Assembly (NCBI GenBank): GCA_902800025.1
Contig: CADCDA010000001.1
Span: 1-64,000, forward strand
Reading direction: 5' to 3'
Length of the DNA: 64,000 nucleotides
Origin: an uncultured Erysipelotrichaceae bacterium
GTDB taxonomy: Bacteria > Bacillota_I > Bacilli_A > RFN20 > CAG-826
Shown here in pieces: positions 53,101 through 61,348 of the stretch (position 1 is its first letter; each line of letters starts with the position of its first letter). A model generated the notes under the pieces. The model saw only the letters and a program-made list of their open reading frames with translations, made no database searches and had not been told where the DNA came from. The position numbers and the translations under genes were made by a program.

Positions 53101-53725
53101 CAAATGACATATCAATTTTTAACGCTAAAATATCTGCTTCAGGAGCAATGCCAACACCACCGCCATTATTCATTGGCGCTGCAGCGGTTGTCGATGTATT
53201 TGTTCCGTGTGTTGCCCAAGCATACCCTTCAGAAGTTTGTTTCCAATCTTCAGCAATACATGTAGGATCAGATGAATATTGTCTATAGTATGCTGAACCA
53301 CCGCTTTCGTAGTAATATCTACTTGTAGATAAGATCGCGCTACTATTATCACTTCTTTTATATTCAGGATGGTTATAGTCAAAACCATCATCAATAATCG
53401 CTACAGTTGTGCCTTTTCCGGTGTAACTAGACCAAACACTTTCAATATCACCGATAAGGCCACTGCCTAATGATCTTGATTTTTGAGTGTTATATATGTT
53501 ATCGGAAGGTACTGTAAACTTATGTGCTTTGATAAGACCCGCTGGGTCATCAACATATGAATCAAAGTAAGCGTTCTCACTAGCGACATAGTCGCCTCTT
53601 TTGTATTCCTTATGGACTTTGATACCAACGTTAATCAAAGAACCAAAAAGAAGTACCCCCATTAAGGAGAATCCCATGACTTTGATAACGTTTCTTTTCA
53701 TAACTTCAAATATTGTATCAAACAT
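50108..53725 (-). CDS. surface S8 (subtilisin-like) serine protease with Big_2 and beta-sandwich domains
   Basis: 1205 residues. An N-terminal TM/signal segment (MKRNVIKVMGFSLMGVLLFG, best start at Met9) leads to an S8 domain at about 100-430 with the catalytic triad Asp112/113 (IIDDGFDYN), His173 (ATHGTNTST) and Ser357 (GTSFSSPIVAG). Three Big_2 Ig-like units, an approximately 140-residue beta domain (620-770) and a further beta-sandwich follow. A helical module like 43226 (EGQCTGTDDKLN, ARERLEAWARHEGK), a TM helix and KKRR tail end it. Probably secreted and cell-anchored, cleaving extracellular proteins. No pro-peptide family recognised. Confidence 0.9.
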   Translation of the reverse strand: MFDTIFEVMKRNVIKVMGFSLMGVLLFGSLINVGIKVHKEYKRGDYVASENAYFDSYVDDPAGLIKAHKFTVPSDNIYNTQKSRSLGSGLIGDIESVWSSYTGKGTTVAIIDDGFDYNHPEYKRSDNSSAILSTSRYYYESGGSAYYRQYSSDPTCIAEDWKQTSEGYAWATHGTNTSTTAAAPMNNGGGVGIAPEADILALKIDMSFAAIKSAISYAISQNVDVINMSLGAYAESFTDGWGDSQSGSSSTATYLNYVCQQAYNAGIIVVAAAGNESTWHKSYPACNTKVIGVGALGDWDNKGNANALAEFTNYVGSSQTGEINVDILAPGYVYTATQSGSSSSNITHTYDDTQGTSFSSPIVAGAACLWKEKYPNGTPDQFLSQLQSTADGIGYYTNKYVPVSGWYSNLSDVGPSNITNGRLNVAKLMAIDEPFVSTVQSSLNISVGEKHQIDLDTYNGTITYSSNNTSVATVSNSGLVEGKGAGTATITVTATKNAKTATTDVTVNVANIVAADTITFSPKSISLEAGKTYDSMSTITTSPVDASRIFLFESKNTAIATVDDESGLITGVSAGTTTIDVVAVHGSGTDTLTVTVTPSTTPTYFEKVTSTSDITDGQYLIVYESGNVAFNGGLSSLDVSSNTIGVSINNKKITYNATTEAASFTIECSSEGYAILSSSDKYIYGTSGSNVLNTSTEPVYNAMSISSGNVDIVSNTSHLRYNSADGQTRFRYYKSASYSDQQAIQLYKANVSAPVTPTVSSVTVTPSTLQLDLNSTYTGNLSATVNGSHSPAQTVTWSSSNTNIATVSSSGEVIGKAVGSATITATSTVDTTKKGTCTVTVIADAVNSVNVTCSKTFHPGETISKSDLTVVAHYVSGKEETVTDYTFTDSNYMFTYSDAPSGGTTGSKQLRLSYGGSNYTFNVNVSRAAYQNLSGASDTLTRATTGVGNGTTDYTSWSGKKLASNAVYAGVTAGDKDSIQLRSKNSDSGIFTTASGGILSKVSVTWNSGTQSGRTLNIYGKHSAYTSVDDLYNSSKQGTLLGTIVYGTSTELTISGEYEFVGVKSDSGALYLTNITFTYAGNDTAVNVANYIMYEDKEGQCTGTDDKLNKAIAKLNSMSNDEKSTFWSSNTYVIGTARERLEAWARHEGKTLTYSENAYVISDSNSISRDISISGESSSLLIWVIISAIGVSLVTGYFLIRKKRR

Positions 53726-53747
53726 TTTATGTTTTGGTAATTGAAAA

Positions 53748-53772
53748 GAAAAAAAGAGAACAAACTGTTCTC
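53748..53772 (-). terminator. terminator of the tfoX-like gene
   Basis: GAGAAC-AGTTT-GTTCTC on the minus strand (53772-53756) with a T-run, directly after the TfoX-N stop. Confidence 0.85.
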
Positions 53773-54063
53773 CTATTTTGTTAGATCTAGATAGACTTTA
53801 TCGACAATTTCTTTTATTTCATCAGGATCTTCTGAATCAATTAGTAACATTGGTTTCGCACTTGGATACGGTATTTGTTCCTTAAGACCGCTTTTAGAAA
53901 GGGATTCAACTTTCTTCACTAGGAACCTATTATCGTATATCCCTCCAAAGATCACGTTATTCTTATAAAGAATGAATTCTCCCATCATTTTCTTATAAGA
54001 AATATCATCAGTTTCTCTTAGAAGTTCTAATACATACTCAAGATAGTCTTTACTACTTGCCAT
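53773..54063 (-). CDS. TfoX/Sxy N-terminal domain protein
   Basis: 96 residues, all TfoX-N: SYKKMMGEFILYKNNVIFGGIYDN, FLVKKVESLS and PYPSAKPMLLID. No TfoX-C domain. TfoX/Sxy activates competence in proteobacteria, but stand-alone TfoX-N proteins in Bacillota have no established role. Own terminator; no competence genes nearby. Confidence 0.88.
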   Translation of the reverse strand: MASSKDYLEYVLELLRETDDISYKKMMGEFILYKNNVIFGGIYDNRFLVKKVESLSKSGLKEQIPYPSAKPMLLIDSEDPDEIKEIVDKVYLDLTK

Positions 54064-54174
54064 TATTTTCTTTTTTGTTTGTCAGGAATCATATCAACTT
54101 ATTAATAATATAACAGAAATAGGTAGATAGAAATACCGCTCAAAAAAGTTTTACAAAAGCTGTTTGCGTTCTAT

Positions 54175-54219
54175 ATATCATATTATAAATATCTTATAAT
54201 TACAAAATAATTATGATAT
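54175..54219. promoter_or_regulatory. inverted repeat upstream of the BrnT remnant
   Basis: ATATCATA (54175-54182) and TATGATAT (54212-54219) form 8-bp arms 29 bp apart, spanning TATAAA and TATAAT boxes. Possible autoregulation site of the original toxin-antitoxin pair. Confidence 0.4.
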
Positions 54220-54293
54220 CATTTGAGCGGGATGATAATAAAAATGTTATCAACAATACAATGAGGCAAATGATTTATGAGGAAAGAATATGA
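54213..54293 (+). pseudogene. collapsed BrnT-like toxin, 26 codons
   Basis: A 26-codon frame whose start (MISFERDDNKNVINN) resembles the BrnT N-terminus (F.WDe.KN..N..KH) and whose end (MIYEERI) resembles a BrnT C-terminus (...YEE). The middle, with the catalytic residues, is missing. It overlaps the antitoxin start as intact brnT genes do. Interpreted as an in-frame internal deletion that inactivated the RNase. Short length keeps confidence low. Confidence 0.5.
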
Positions 54294-54486
54294 TTTTTCA
54301 AAAGCAGTCAAAAATCCATACGCTAAGAAATTGAAGAAGCAAGTAACAATTAATTTGAGCGAAGAAGTGATTACATATTTTAAAGATCTGTCCAAAGAAA
54401 CTGGCATTTCTTATCAAAATCTCATAAATCTTTATTTACTCAATTGCGCTAAGGAACGTAAAAAACTAGTGTTTGACTGGAAATAA
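54277..54486 (+). CDS. BrnA-like antitoxin (orphan)
   Basis: 69 residues. MRKEYDFSKAVKNPYAKKLK matches the N-terminal extension typical of BrnA/CopG-like antitoxins, followed by a ribbon-helix-helix (QVTINLSEEVITYFKDLSKE, ISYQNLINLYLLNCA). It would bind a toxin and the promoter. Its toxin partner is reduced to the 26-codon remnant overlapping its start, so it acts alone, perhaps still as a DNA-binding repressor. Function is inferred from sequence pattern. Confidence 0.8.
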   Translation: MRKEYDFSKAVKNPYAKKLKKQVTINLSEEVITYFKDLSKETGISYQNLINLYLLNCAKERKKLVFDWK

Positions 54487-54617
54487 AAAAGAATTCCCAA
54501 CAGTCTCTATGAGAATTTCAAAAGGCATATATTTCGGCTCATATTTTATGGGTGTGTGACACTTTTGTGCGCTTATATATGTATACTTTAAAATGTACGA
54601 AAGTCGAGGACCAATAA

Positions 54618-57077
54618 ATGAAAAAATTTAAAGTTCTACTAATCCCAGTTTTATTTGGAATGTTATTAAGTGGCTGTACTCCTACTAGTAACCCTCAAGG
54701 TGGAGGAGGAAGCGGAGGAGAAGTCGCTAAGGATCCAGAATTAAACATTACCGAAAAAACAATTAAAGTCGATGATGAATTCGATTTAATTATAAATAAT
54801 GTTCCTGATGATGTTACTCCAATATGGAGCCAACAAGGAAACGCGATTACGTTTCAATTAACAAGCATGGTAAGAGCGACATCCGCAAAAGTCAAAGGTG
54901 TATCCGCAGGACAAGCAACACTCACCATTGTGGTGGGTGAAAAGACTTTAACTTGTAGAGTTACAGTTGAAAACAAAGTGGAACCTAAAAAATATGCGAC
55001 TATTTCTATAGAAGCTAATGAACATATGACCACTAGCTTAAAAGCTGGTAGTAACTATGAACTCAATCAAGCCATTGAATTCACCGTTAGTCCAATTAAT
55101 GAAGAATATAACGTTGCTTCAGTAAAGATGAATGACACCGAACTTACACCTGCAAATGGAAAATACACATTCACTCCTACTGAAGAAAAAGAATATAAAC
55201 TCAAAGTCACAACTGAAGAATTAACAAATAAAATCGTCTTCACATTTGAAAGTTTGAAAGAAGATACATATGTCGCTCAATTAACGAGAAAAGGCGTTAG
55301 AGTCAATGTCGATAACGCTGGTTATGGTTTTGATGAGATGTTTAAAAACGGTAACCTCGTTTATAACTCTGGAAAACATTTAGTCTTCTTATGTCAAGAA
55401 ACATCTTTTGGAGGAGTCAAAGTTTTAATTAGAAAAATTGAATTCTCCTTTGTTGATAATAAAAATAATCTCGAACTCGGTTCATCTCAAGATGATAAAA
55501 GTGAATATTCCGATGGAGTGTGGACCTCTAAAGCCACTGAAAGTGATGAAGGTGACACCACTATTGTTTTTAATACAACTGGAGATGTTATTATTTCTAA
55601 ACTCGTTATAACCACTACTCCATTTGTTCAAACAATGATTAAACCAATCTTCACTAACTTAGGTGACGGGGAAAAAGTATATTACTTTAATGGTCCTAAT
55701 TTTGAAGAATGGCAAAAGAAAGTATTAGTTACTTCAGACTTAGAGCTCGTAAATGGACAAGATTATTATTTATATGTCGAATGGAATCAATATCATAAAG
55801 ATTACTTTGATAATTTAGCTATGTTCTATAAAGAAACACCTTTACATGTGTCAACATTCTATCCAAGTGAAGAATCTGGTCTTCCTCAAAAAGAAATTGT
55901 GTGTTATATGTATCGACCAGCAAAAGAAGAAAGTAAAACTAACACTATTGAATTAGGATGGGCTCCAAAAGAAGCTAGTAAAGAAGTCGTTATTGATATC
56001 GATACCGCTAATAAATACGTCAAAGGATTTATGGAAACCGAACCAAATGCGTCGTTAGGTCTTGGTAACTTCTTATTTGGAAAAGAAGTAATACTCGATT
56101 TAAAGCCAAAGAAAGGTTACATCGATTTAAAAATGATCGTTAATGGAGTCACTATTTCTCCTGAAAACGACTCCGACAAATATAAATTCACCGCTCCATT
56201 TGCTAAACCAATCAGCATTTCCTTCGCCGCTAAAGAAGGAAGCGAAGATACAGATGGTAGAGAAGTTATCGCTTTAACTGGTGATAACAAAGATAAAGGG
56301 TGCTTAGTTGGTGACTTTAGAAACGATCAATTCTTCTTCATTTTCTTACCAGATGATAATCATCCAACCGCAACCCTAACTTCCATTTCCTTTAATGAAG
56401 CAGTCTTAGAAAAACACGTTGGTGAAGAAGAAAGAGAATACTATTTGTTAACTAAAGAACAGACTACACAATATAGAAACGCTAGTGATAAGTCAGCCTT
56501 ATTCTCAGTAACACTCACTGAAAACCCAACATATACATCTTCCTTATCATTTAATAAAGGTGCATTTAAAGTTGAAATCGCTGATAAAACACCAACGGAA
56601 ACTGATGAAGGCGTTAAATATGAAATCGCCGGAAAATCTAGTGTCACTGTTAAAATCACTCCAGAACAATATTTAGATATTCATTCTGTTGAAGTTAACG
56701 ATAAGAGATTAGCAAAAGAACAGTACACTCTTGATCCTACTGATGGTTCTGTTACTTATACCTTTACTGCTAACGCTTTAAATTATGATTTCTTAATCCA
56801 AACCAAACCACAAACTGTTCAATTAGAGTTAGATAATGAATCCACTTCTGGTTATAAGATTAAAGATTTACCAACTACACCATCAGAAGTTGGAAAACCT
56901 CTCACTCTTACTTTAATGCCATCCGATGATAGTCATTGGTTAGAAGGAAAGAAAATCACTGTTACTTATAACGGAGTAGAGCTTCCGGTCGATGAAAATA
57001 ACTTCACATTTGTTGTTACACCAGTTAAAGGTGTAAGTAAAATCAAAGTTATTGTCATAGATAAGCCAGCTGCATAA
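54618..57077 (+). CDS. large lipoprotein with Ig-like and beta-sandwich domains
   Basis: 819 residues. Lipobox LSGC (Cys20) and a Gly/Ser linker (NPQGGGGSGGE). Ig-like N-terminal domain (ITEKTIKVDDEFDLIINNVP, GVSAGQATLTIVVGEKTL), a beta unit (TISIEANEHMTTSLKAGSNY), a beta-sandwich at about 210-340 (ending VIISKLVITTT), then several approximately 90-residue beta units without recognised family (SLSFNKGAFKVEIADKTPTE, YKIKDLPTTPSEVGKPLTL). No TM helix at the C-terminus, so anchoring is by lipid. Own terminator. Substrate-binding role inferred from the domain style. Confidence 0.82.
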   Translation: MKKFKVLLIPVLFGMLLSGCTPTSNPQGGGGSGGEVAKDPELNITEKTIKVDDEFDLIINNVPDDVTPIWSQQGNAITFQLTSMVRATSAKVKGVSAGQATLTIVVGEKTLTCRVTVENKVEPKKYATISIEANEHMTTSLKAGSNYELNQAIEFTVSPINEEYNVASVKMNDTELTPANGKYTFTPTEEKEYKLKVTTEELTNKIVFTFESLKEDTYVAQLTRKGVRVNVDNAGYGFDEMFKNGNLVYNSGKHLVFLCQETSFGGVKVLIRKIEFSFVDNKNNLELGSSQDDKSEYSDGVWTSKATESDEGDTTIVFNTTGDVIISKLVITTTPFVQTMIKPIFTNLGDGEKVYYFNGPNFEEWQKKVLVTSDLELVNGQDYYLYVEWNQYHKDYFDNLAMFYKETPLHVSTFYPSEESGLPQKEIVCYMYRPAKEESKTNTIELGWAPKEASKEVVIDIDTANKYVKGFMETEPNASLGLGNFLFGKEVILDLKPKKGYIDLKMIVNGVTISPENDSDKYKFTAPFAKPISISFAAKEGSEDTDGREVIALTGDNKDKGCLVGDFRNDQFFFIFLPDDNHPTATLTSISFNEAVLEKHVGEEEREYYLLTKEQTTQYRNASDKSALFSVTLTENPTYTSSLSFNKGAFKVEIADKTPTETDEGVKYEIAGKSSVTVKITPEQYLDIHSVEVNDKRLAKEQYTLDPTDGSVTYTFTANALNYDFLIQTKPQTVQLELDNESTSGYKIKDLPTTPSEVGKPLTLTLMPSDDSHWLEGKKITVTYNGVELPVDENNFTFVVTPVKGVSKIKVIVIDKPAA

Positions 57078-57088
57078 ACAAAAAAAAT

Positions 57089-57121
57089 AACATCTAGGAA
57101 ATTCATCTTAGATGTTTTTTC
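57089..57121 (+). terminator. terminator of the 54618 lipoprotein gene
   Basis: ACATCTA (57090-57096) pairs with TAGATGT (57109-57115), then six T. Confidence 0.85.
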
Positions 57122-57133
57122 TTACTCAATTTA

Positions 57134-57970
57134 TTATTTTTTAATTAAATCTCTCATATGAGAGTTGATATCTTCTTTTTCGTAAAATACAGAAAGGATT
57201 TCTCCCGCGATTGAGATTGCCACTTCTTCAGGAGAATCTCCTCCAGTTTGTAAACCAATTGGGGAATAGAAATTAGATAAATCAATATCTTTTCCATAAG
57301 CTTCGTACGCTCGAGCTAAGTAGTCTCCAACTTTCTTTTTAGAACAAAGCATACCAAAGTATTTTGGTTTGATCTTCTTTTCTAATATTTTATCTAATAC
57401 ATTGTAATCATTTGTGTGGGATGGGGTGCAAACCACAATATATCGATTGTCAGGTAAACCGTTCTTTTCAATATAATCGGTAAATCCTTGATTTACTTTC
57501 ACATCCGCTGAATCGTCTAAAGCGTTAATCACATAATCTCTTTCATCGATAATTGTAATAAAGAAGCCTAATGGTTTAAGGACTCTCGCTAAAGCCGCCC
57601 CGCAGTGTCCTGCCCCAAAAATATAAACATATTGTTTAGGACCAACGAATTCATAAAATAGAGTGACTTTACCACCGCACGCCATCGGTAAAACAACACT
57701 GTCATCGACAACTTTGACTCCGCGATCATTAAGAATATATCTTTCGCTAAAAGATTTTCTAGATAATAATACTTCTTTACATTTTTCTCGCGCGTAATAT
57801 TCAATCGCTCCGCCTCCGACCGTACCAAAAGCGACGTTATTTTCAATTACTATCATCTTCTTACCGACATCAGCAGGACCCATTCCTTCTTTTTCGGTAA
57901 CAGTAACAATAACTGCGTCTACGCCTTTTTGTCTAAATTCTTGAAGTTTTTGATAAATATCTACGCTCAT
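57134..57970 (-). CDS. XdhC/CoxI-family protein
   Basis: 278 residues. An N-terminal XdhC domain (KEGMGPADVGKKMIVIENNVAFGTVGGGAIE) is followed by a Rossmann-like XdhC_C domain (VYIFGAGHCGAALARVLKPLGF, VVCTPSHTNDYNVLDKIL, PIGLQTGGDSPEEVAISIAGEIL). XdhC proteins bind and insert molybdenum cofactor into xanthine dehydrogenase-type enzymes. No molybdoenzyme or cofactor gene is visible, so the role here is open. A GC-rich inverted repeat lies 60-95 bp upstream. Confidence 0.92.
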   Translation of the reverse strand: MSVDIYQKLQEFRQKGVDAVIVTVTEKEGMGPADVGKKMIVIENNVAFGTVGGGAIEYYAREKCKEVLLSRKSFSERYILNDRGVKVVDDSVVLPMACGGKVTLFYEFVGPKQYVYIFGAGHCGAALARVLKPLGFFITIIDERDYVINALDDSADVKVNQGFTDYIEKNGLPDNRYIVVCTPSHTNDYNVLDKILEKKIKPKYFGMLCSKKKVGDYLARAYEAYGKDIDLSNFYSPIGLQTGGDSPEEVAISIAGEILSVFYEKEDINSHMRDLIKK

Positions 57971-58031
57971 AACACTAATAATTGTAAAGAAGTATCAATA
58001 AATAATGTAGTGAAAATTTTTTTATTATCGT

Positions 58032-58063
58032 GCGCGTCATTCAAGGTTAATGACTGCACGCGC
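58032..58063. repeat. GC-rich inverted repeat in the 57970/58138 divergent gap
   Basis: GCGCGTCATT (58032-58041) and AATGA (58049-58053) plus CGCGC (58059-58063) form a stem with a 5-nt bulge (CTGCA). The GC-rich arms stand out in this AT-rich DNA. No T-run follows, so it is not a normal terminator; operator or RNA structure are possible. Confidence 0.5.
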
Positions 58064-58137
58064 GAGGCTTTAAAATGTTCTTTTTTAATTTATTAAAATA
58101 TGTAGAATATGTGTTAGAAGAAACATAGGAGAAACAT

Positions 58138-58686
58138 ATGAAAAAAGTATTATTATTTGCATTATTACCACTTTTATTTGCTACTGGTTGTCAAAAAGAG
58201 CCAGGAGCCCCTCTACCAGGACCATCAGAGGGTTCTTATACTGTTAAGTTAACCGCTGATAATTCAACATTAACTACCGAAGATTCAACAAGTGCTATTC
58301 AAGTTGAAATCGCATCAAACGAAGATGAAAACGTTAAATACAAGTTTGAAATCACTGCCCCATGTTATTTAAACACAAAAAGTTCTGTTTCAAATCAAAT
58401 TGGAATGAAGCCAGGAGCGATGAATAAATCTGTCTCAACTTACACTGTTGAAAAAATAACAATCGATTTTTATGCTTCTAAAGGACAAAACTACCAAGTA
58501 TTCAACAATGTTGATAAAACTGGTGAACCTCAAGAAGCGCATGTCACTAATACGACTCCAACCGATCCAAATGATGGAGGAGCGGTATTTGATTTCAGTA
58601 TTAATTCCACCGGATGGTGTATCTACAATCACACAGAGTTTAATAAACCAAGTTTCTATTACATTTCTGTCGTGTTCAAAAAATAA
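58138..58686 (+). CDS. small lipoprotein, unknown function
   Basis: 182 residues. Lipobox ATGC (Cys18: FALLPLLFATGC). After a Pro/Gly linker (KEPGAPLPGPSEGSYTV) comes a single beta-rich domain of about 140 residues with two Cys (APCYLN, GWCIYN) that may form a disulfide. Ribosome site AGGAG. Next gene (membrane protein) begins 48 nt later on the same strand. Unrecognised. Confidence 0.78.
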   Translation: MKKVLLFALLPLLFATGCQKEPGAPLPGPSEGSYTVKLTADNSTLTTEDSTSAIQVEIASNEDENVKYKFEITAPCYLNTKSSVSNQIGMKPGAMNKSVSTYTVEKITIDFYASKGQNYQVFNNVDKTGEPQEAHVTNTTPTDPNDGGAVFDFSINSTGWCIYNHTEFNKPSFYYISVVFKK

Positions 58687-58734
58687 TTATGCAAATAATA
58701 TTATTTGTAATAAACTTTTACTGAGGTTATTAAT

Positions 58735-59397
58735 ATGGAAAGACGACAAAATATTTTAAAAACACTCTTTGCAGTCCTCCTTTTTGGTGGAGCGTGGGGA
58801 ATTATTGAAGCCACTATTGGTACTGTTTTACATTTACCAATCATTCATCGAACAATGTTTCTATCAAGCACCACTATTTTAGTGCCAATCGCCTATTTCT
58901 TAATGGGTGCTTGTTATAAAAGAAGCGGCAATATGAGATCTGTTTTATATATGGGGATTCTTGCTGCATCAATGAAAGCAATCAGCTGCGCGATCTTTAA
59001 GATGAGCTTTAATCCTTGCTTCTATATCTTGATGGAAGCTCTTTCAATGGGTATTGCTTTATTAGTTATCCGCCCAAAGAAAGTCATCTCTTTTGCGGGA
59101 CTAGGAACCTTTATTATCGCTAATACTCTTTATTTAGGTATTTCAACATTCCTAAGAATTAATGTTGCTAACGCTACTAGTACACAAGTTATGGAAAACA
59201 TTCAAAAATATATGTTCATGTATAACTGTGTTGCTATCCTTTATACATTTGCTCTTGGCGCTATTATCTATGGAGTAATGAAGTTAATCGAAGTTAAAGA
59301 ATGGAACTTCTCAAAAGTTAAAGAAGTTATTTATCACCCAGCGTTTGCAAGCTCCATCGCCGCTATCGCTATAGTGGTAACAATCGTTCTTCATTAA
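58735..59397 (+). CDS. polytopic membrane protein, unknown (ECF-S-like size)
   Basis: 220 residues with about six TM helices and small loops: helices at about 8-30, 40-58, 68-88, 94-112, 116-136 and 160-180, and a C-terminal helix near 200-218. The size and helix pattern resemble ECF-transporter S components, but no substrate motif is seen. It follows the small lipoprotein, so the two could form an envelope pair. A shared terminator follows. Confidence 0.75.
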   Translation: MERRQNILKTLFAVLLFGGAWGIIEATIGTVLHLPIIHRTMFLSSTTILVPIAYFLMGACYKRSGNMRSVLYMGILAASMKAISCAIFKMSFNPCFYILMEALSMGIALLVIRPKKVISFAGLGTFIIANTLYLGISTFLRINVANATSTQVMENIQKYMFMYNCVAILYTFALGAIIYGVMKLIEVKEWNFSKVKEVIYHPAFASSIAAIAIVVTIVLH

Positions 59398-59411
59398 TAA
59401 GTTGGATTATT

Positions 59412-59444
59412 AAAAATCGTCTCAATTAACGAGGCGATTTTTTA
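59412..59444. terminator. bidirectional terminator between convergent genes
   Basis: AAATCGTCTC (59414-59423) pairs with GAGGCGATTT (59431-59440), with T-runs on both strands. The minus-strand S41-like gene ends at 59445. Confidence 0.85.
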
Positions 59445-61325
59445 TTACTTTTGATAATGATTAACGATTAAGTTTCTTAATTTTTCAGTGTTATATAATT
59501 CACTATAATCACGAGCAAGACTAGTCGCAGGGAAATTTAATACTGAATCACAGACAGTCTTTCTAGCGACATCAACACTGACTTTATTTTTTGTCACGGT
59601 TTGAGATGGTGAAGATGAACGAACAAAGTTTCCAAATCCATCATATTGCATATAGACAGAGCAAGATCCTCCGCCACACTCTTCCCCGATTGTAAATAAT
59701 CCTTCATCGTGAAGATAAATAGGAGAAATACCACCGCAAGAAAAGCCATTTTTAGTCGTTAAGACAGAAATGTCTTTATCATTAAGTAGATCAAGCATTA
59801 AATCATCTTTTTCATCGAATTTCTTATCGAAATTGAAGTCAAAGTCATATGTGGTCACACTATAAGAATCACTCATCCTATTGTAGTTATAAAACTTATG
59901 ACTACCAGTTAATAGAGCAATCATAAAGAGCATTTCGTCGGTGCTTCCACCAGTGTTGCTTGCTAAATCGATAATAACGTGTTTAACTTCGTTATCTTTA
60001 CTAGCTTCATTAACTCCGTAATTAATTGCACCTACTGCTCCGCCTAAATTTTTACCAAAAGGAATCGTATCTCTTTGGCCGTTATAATATTTATCCCATT
60101 CATCACGTAATTCAATCTCACCCATAAACCCATCGATATGAATATAAGCAACATCTCCATCTTTTGTATATGCATCTGTTCCTTTTATCGCTCCATTAAG
60201 TTTATTTAATAACTCACTTCTTTTTTGTCTTACAGGAACTCTTTCTGCAAAGGATTTATCATAATTAGTGATTTCTTCATATCCTTTATTAAGTTCTTGT
60301 GTAACAAGTGATTCGGTTTCACTTTTTACAGTGCTAGTAAGCCAATTTGGATAAACATAGCTTCCTTTTCTTTCATCATAATAAAAAACTTGTAAAGGAG
60401 AATAACCACTATGACCACCATCTTGATGAAGGAGTCCTAATAGAGTAGAACCCGCTAAGAACTTAGTTAAGTTATTAGATTTTAAATATTCAGCAATTGT
60501 TCTTCCTAGTGGTCTTTCTTGTAATGCAGCGTCTAATCCTTTTGATAAATCATAATATAGTTCTAAAGCACTTCTTCCTGGTCGACCTAAGAAGATATCA
60601 AAATCTAAACATAGTTCGTTATAAACATAATCGGTGTATTCTTGATTAAAGCCTTTTGAATACATCGAATTATAATATTTCGCTCCAAAAGATTCGAGCT
60701 CTTCATTCTCAGTAACATTAAAGATAAATAAGTCTTTAGTGTTATATGCTCCTTGTAAGATATTTTCGTTAGAAAATAAGTCAGTAGCGAATCCAACAGG
60801 AACATACACTGCTTCTTTATCTCCATAGATTTTCATATGGTATTTAGAAAAATCAATTGTGGTTGGTTTGATATCTCCATCAAATTCTACGGACACTACT
60901 TTTGTAAATGGTAAACCATCATAACTAGCCGAAGAAACATCTCCGTATCCAGTGAGATTTGTGTTTTTAAAACACCAGAGATTATTTGATGCCATTTTGT
61001 TTTCATTAACATCAAATGTCGCTTTATAATCTCCAGCGACTGTAATCGTATAAACATCGCCTTTTTGCTCTATATCAAACCTATCTCTACCTGTATCATA
61101 TTTTCTTCCGCGATAAAGAAGTTGATGATAGTCTTTAATCGAGATATATGGTATAACATTTGATTCGTAGTAACGAATCTTACATTGCGTATTATTTTTA
61201 TTATTCGTGTAATAAACATTAATTGTTTCTTCTTTATAATTTGGAGTTTGTGATCCGCTAGAGGCTGTATTACAAGATGAAAGAATTAAAGGAATTAAGG
61301 CAACAAATAATAACTTAGTTTTCAT
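59445..61325 (-). CDS. S41-family protease-like lipoprotein
   Basis: 626 residues. Lipobox LSSC (Cys18). The C-terminal half carries S41 (CtpA/tail-specific protease) features: GDVAYIHIDGFMGE, VIIDLASNTGGSTDEMLFMIALLTG, then TTKNGFSCGGISP, where Ser-Cys-Gly sits where the catalytic Ser is expected. EECGGGSCSVYMQYDGFGNF follows. No obvious PDZ domain. The N-terminal half (about 30-350) has no recognised fold. Start supported by AGGAG. Likely an extracytoplasmic peptidase or a degenerate relative; the catalytic Lys is not obvious to me. Confidence 0.82.
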   Translation of the reverse strand: MKTKLLFVALIPLILSSCNTASSGSQTPNYKEETINVYYTNNKNNTQCKIRYYESNVIPYISIKDYHQLLYRGRKYDTGRDRFDIEQKGDVYTITVAGDYKATFDVNENKMASNNLWCFKNTNLTGYGDVSSASYDGLPFTKVVSVEFDGDIKPTTIDFSKYHMKIYGDKEAVYVPVGFATDLFSNENILQGAYNTKDLFIFNVTENEELESFGAKYYNSMYSKGFNQEYTDYVYNELCLDFDIFLGRPGRSALELYYDLSKGLDAALQERPLGRTIAEYLKSNNLTKFLAGSTLLGLLHQDGGHSGYSPLQVFYYDERKGSYVYPNWLTSTVKSETESLVTQELNKGYEEITNYDKSFAERVPVRQKRSELLNKLNGAIKGTDAYTKDGDVAYIHIDGFMGEIELRDEWDKYYNGQRDTIPFGKNLGGAVGAINYGVNEASKDNEVKHVIIDLASNTGGSTDEMLFMIALLTGSHKFYNYNRMSDSYSVTTYDFDFNFDKKFDEKDDLMLDLLNDKDISVLTTKNGFSCGGISPIYLHDEGLFTIGEECGGGSCSVYMQYDGFGNFVRSSSPSQTVTKNKVSVDVARKTVCDSVLNFPATSLARDYSELYNTEKLRNLIVNHYQK

Positions 61326-61348
61326 AGCTTTTATCTCCTCTTTTATAA

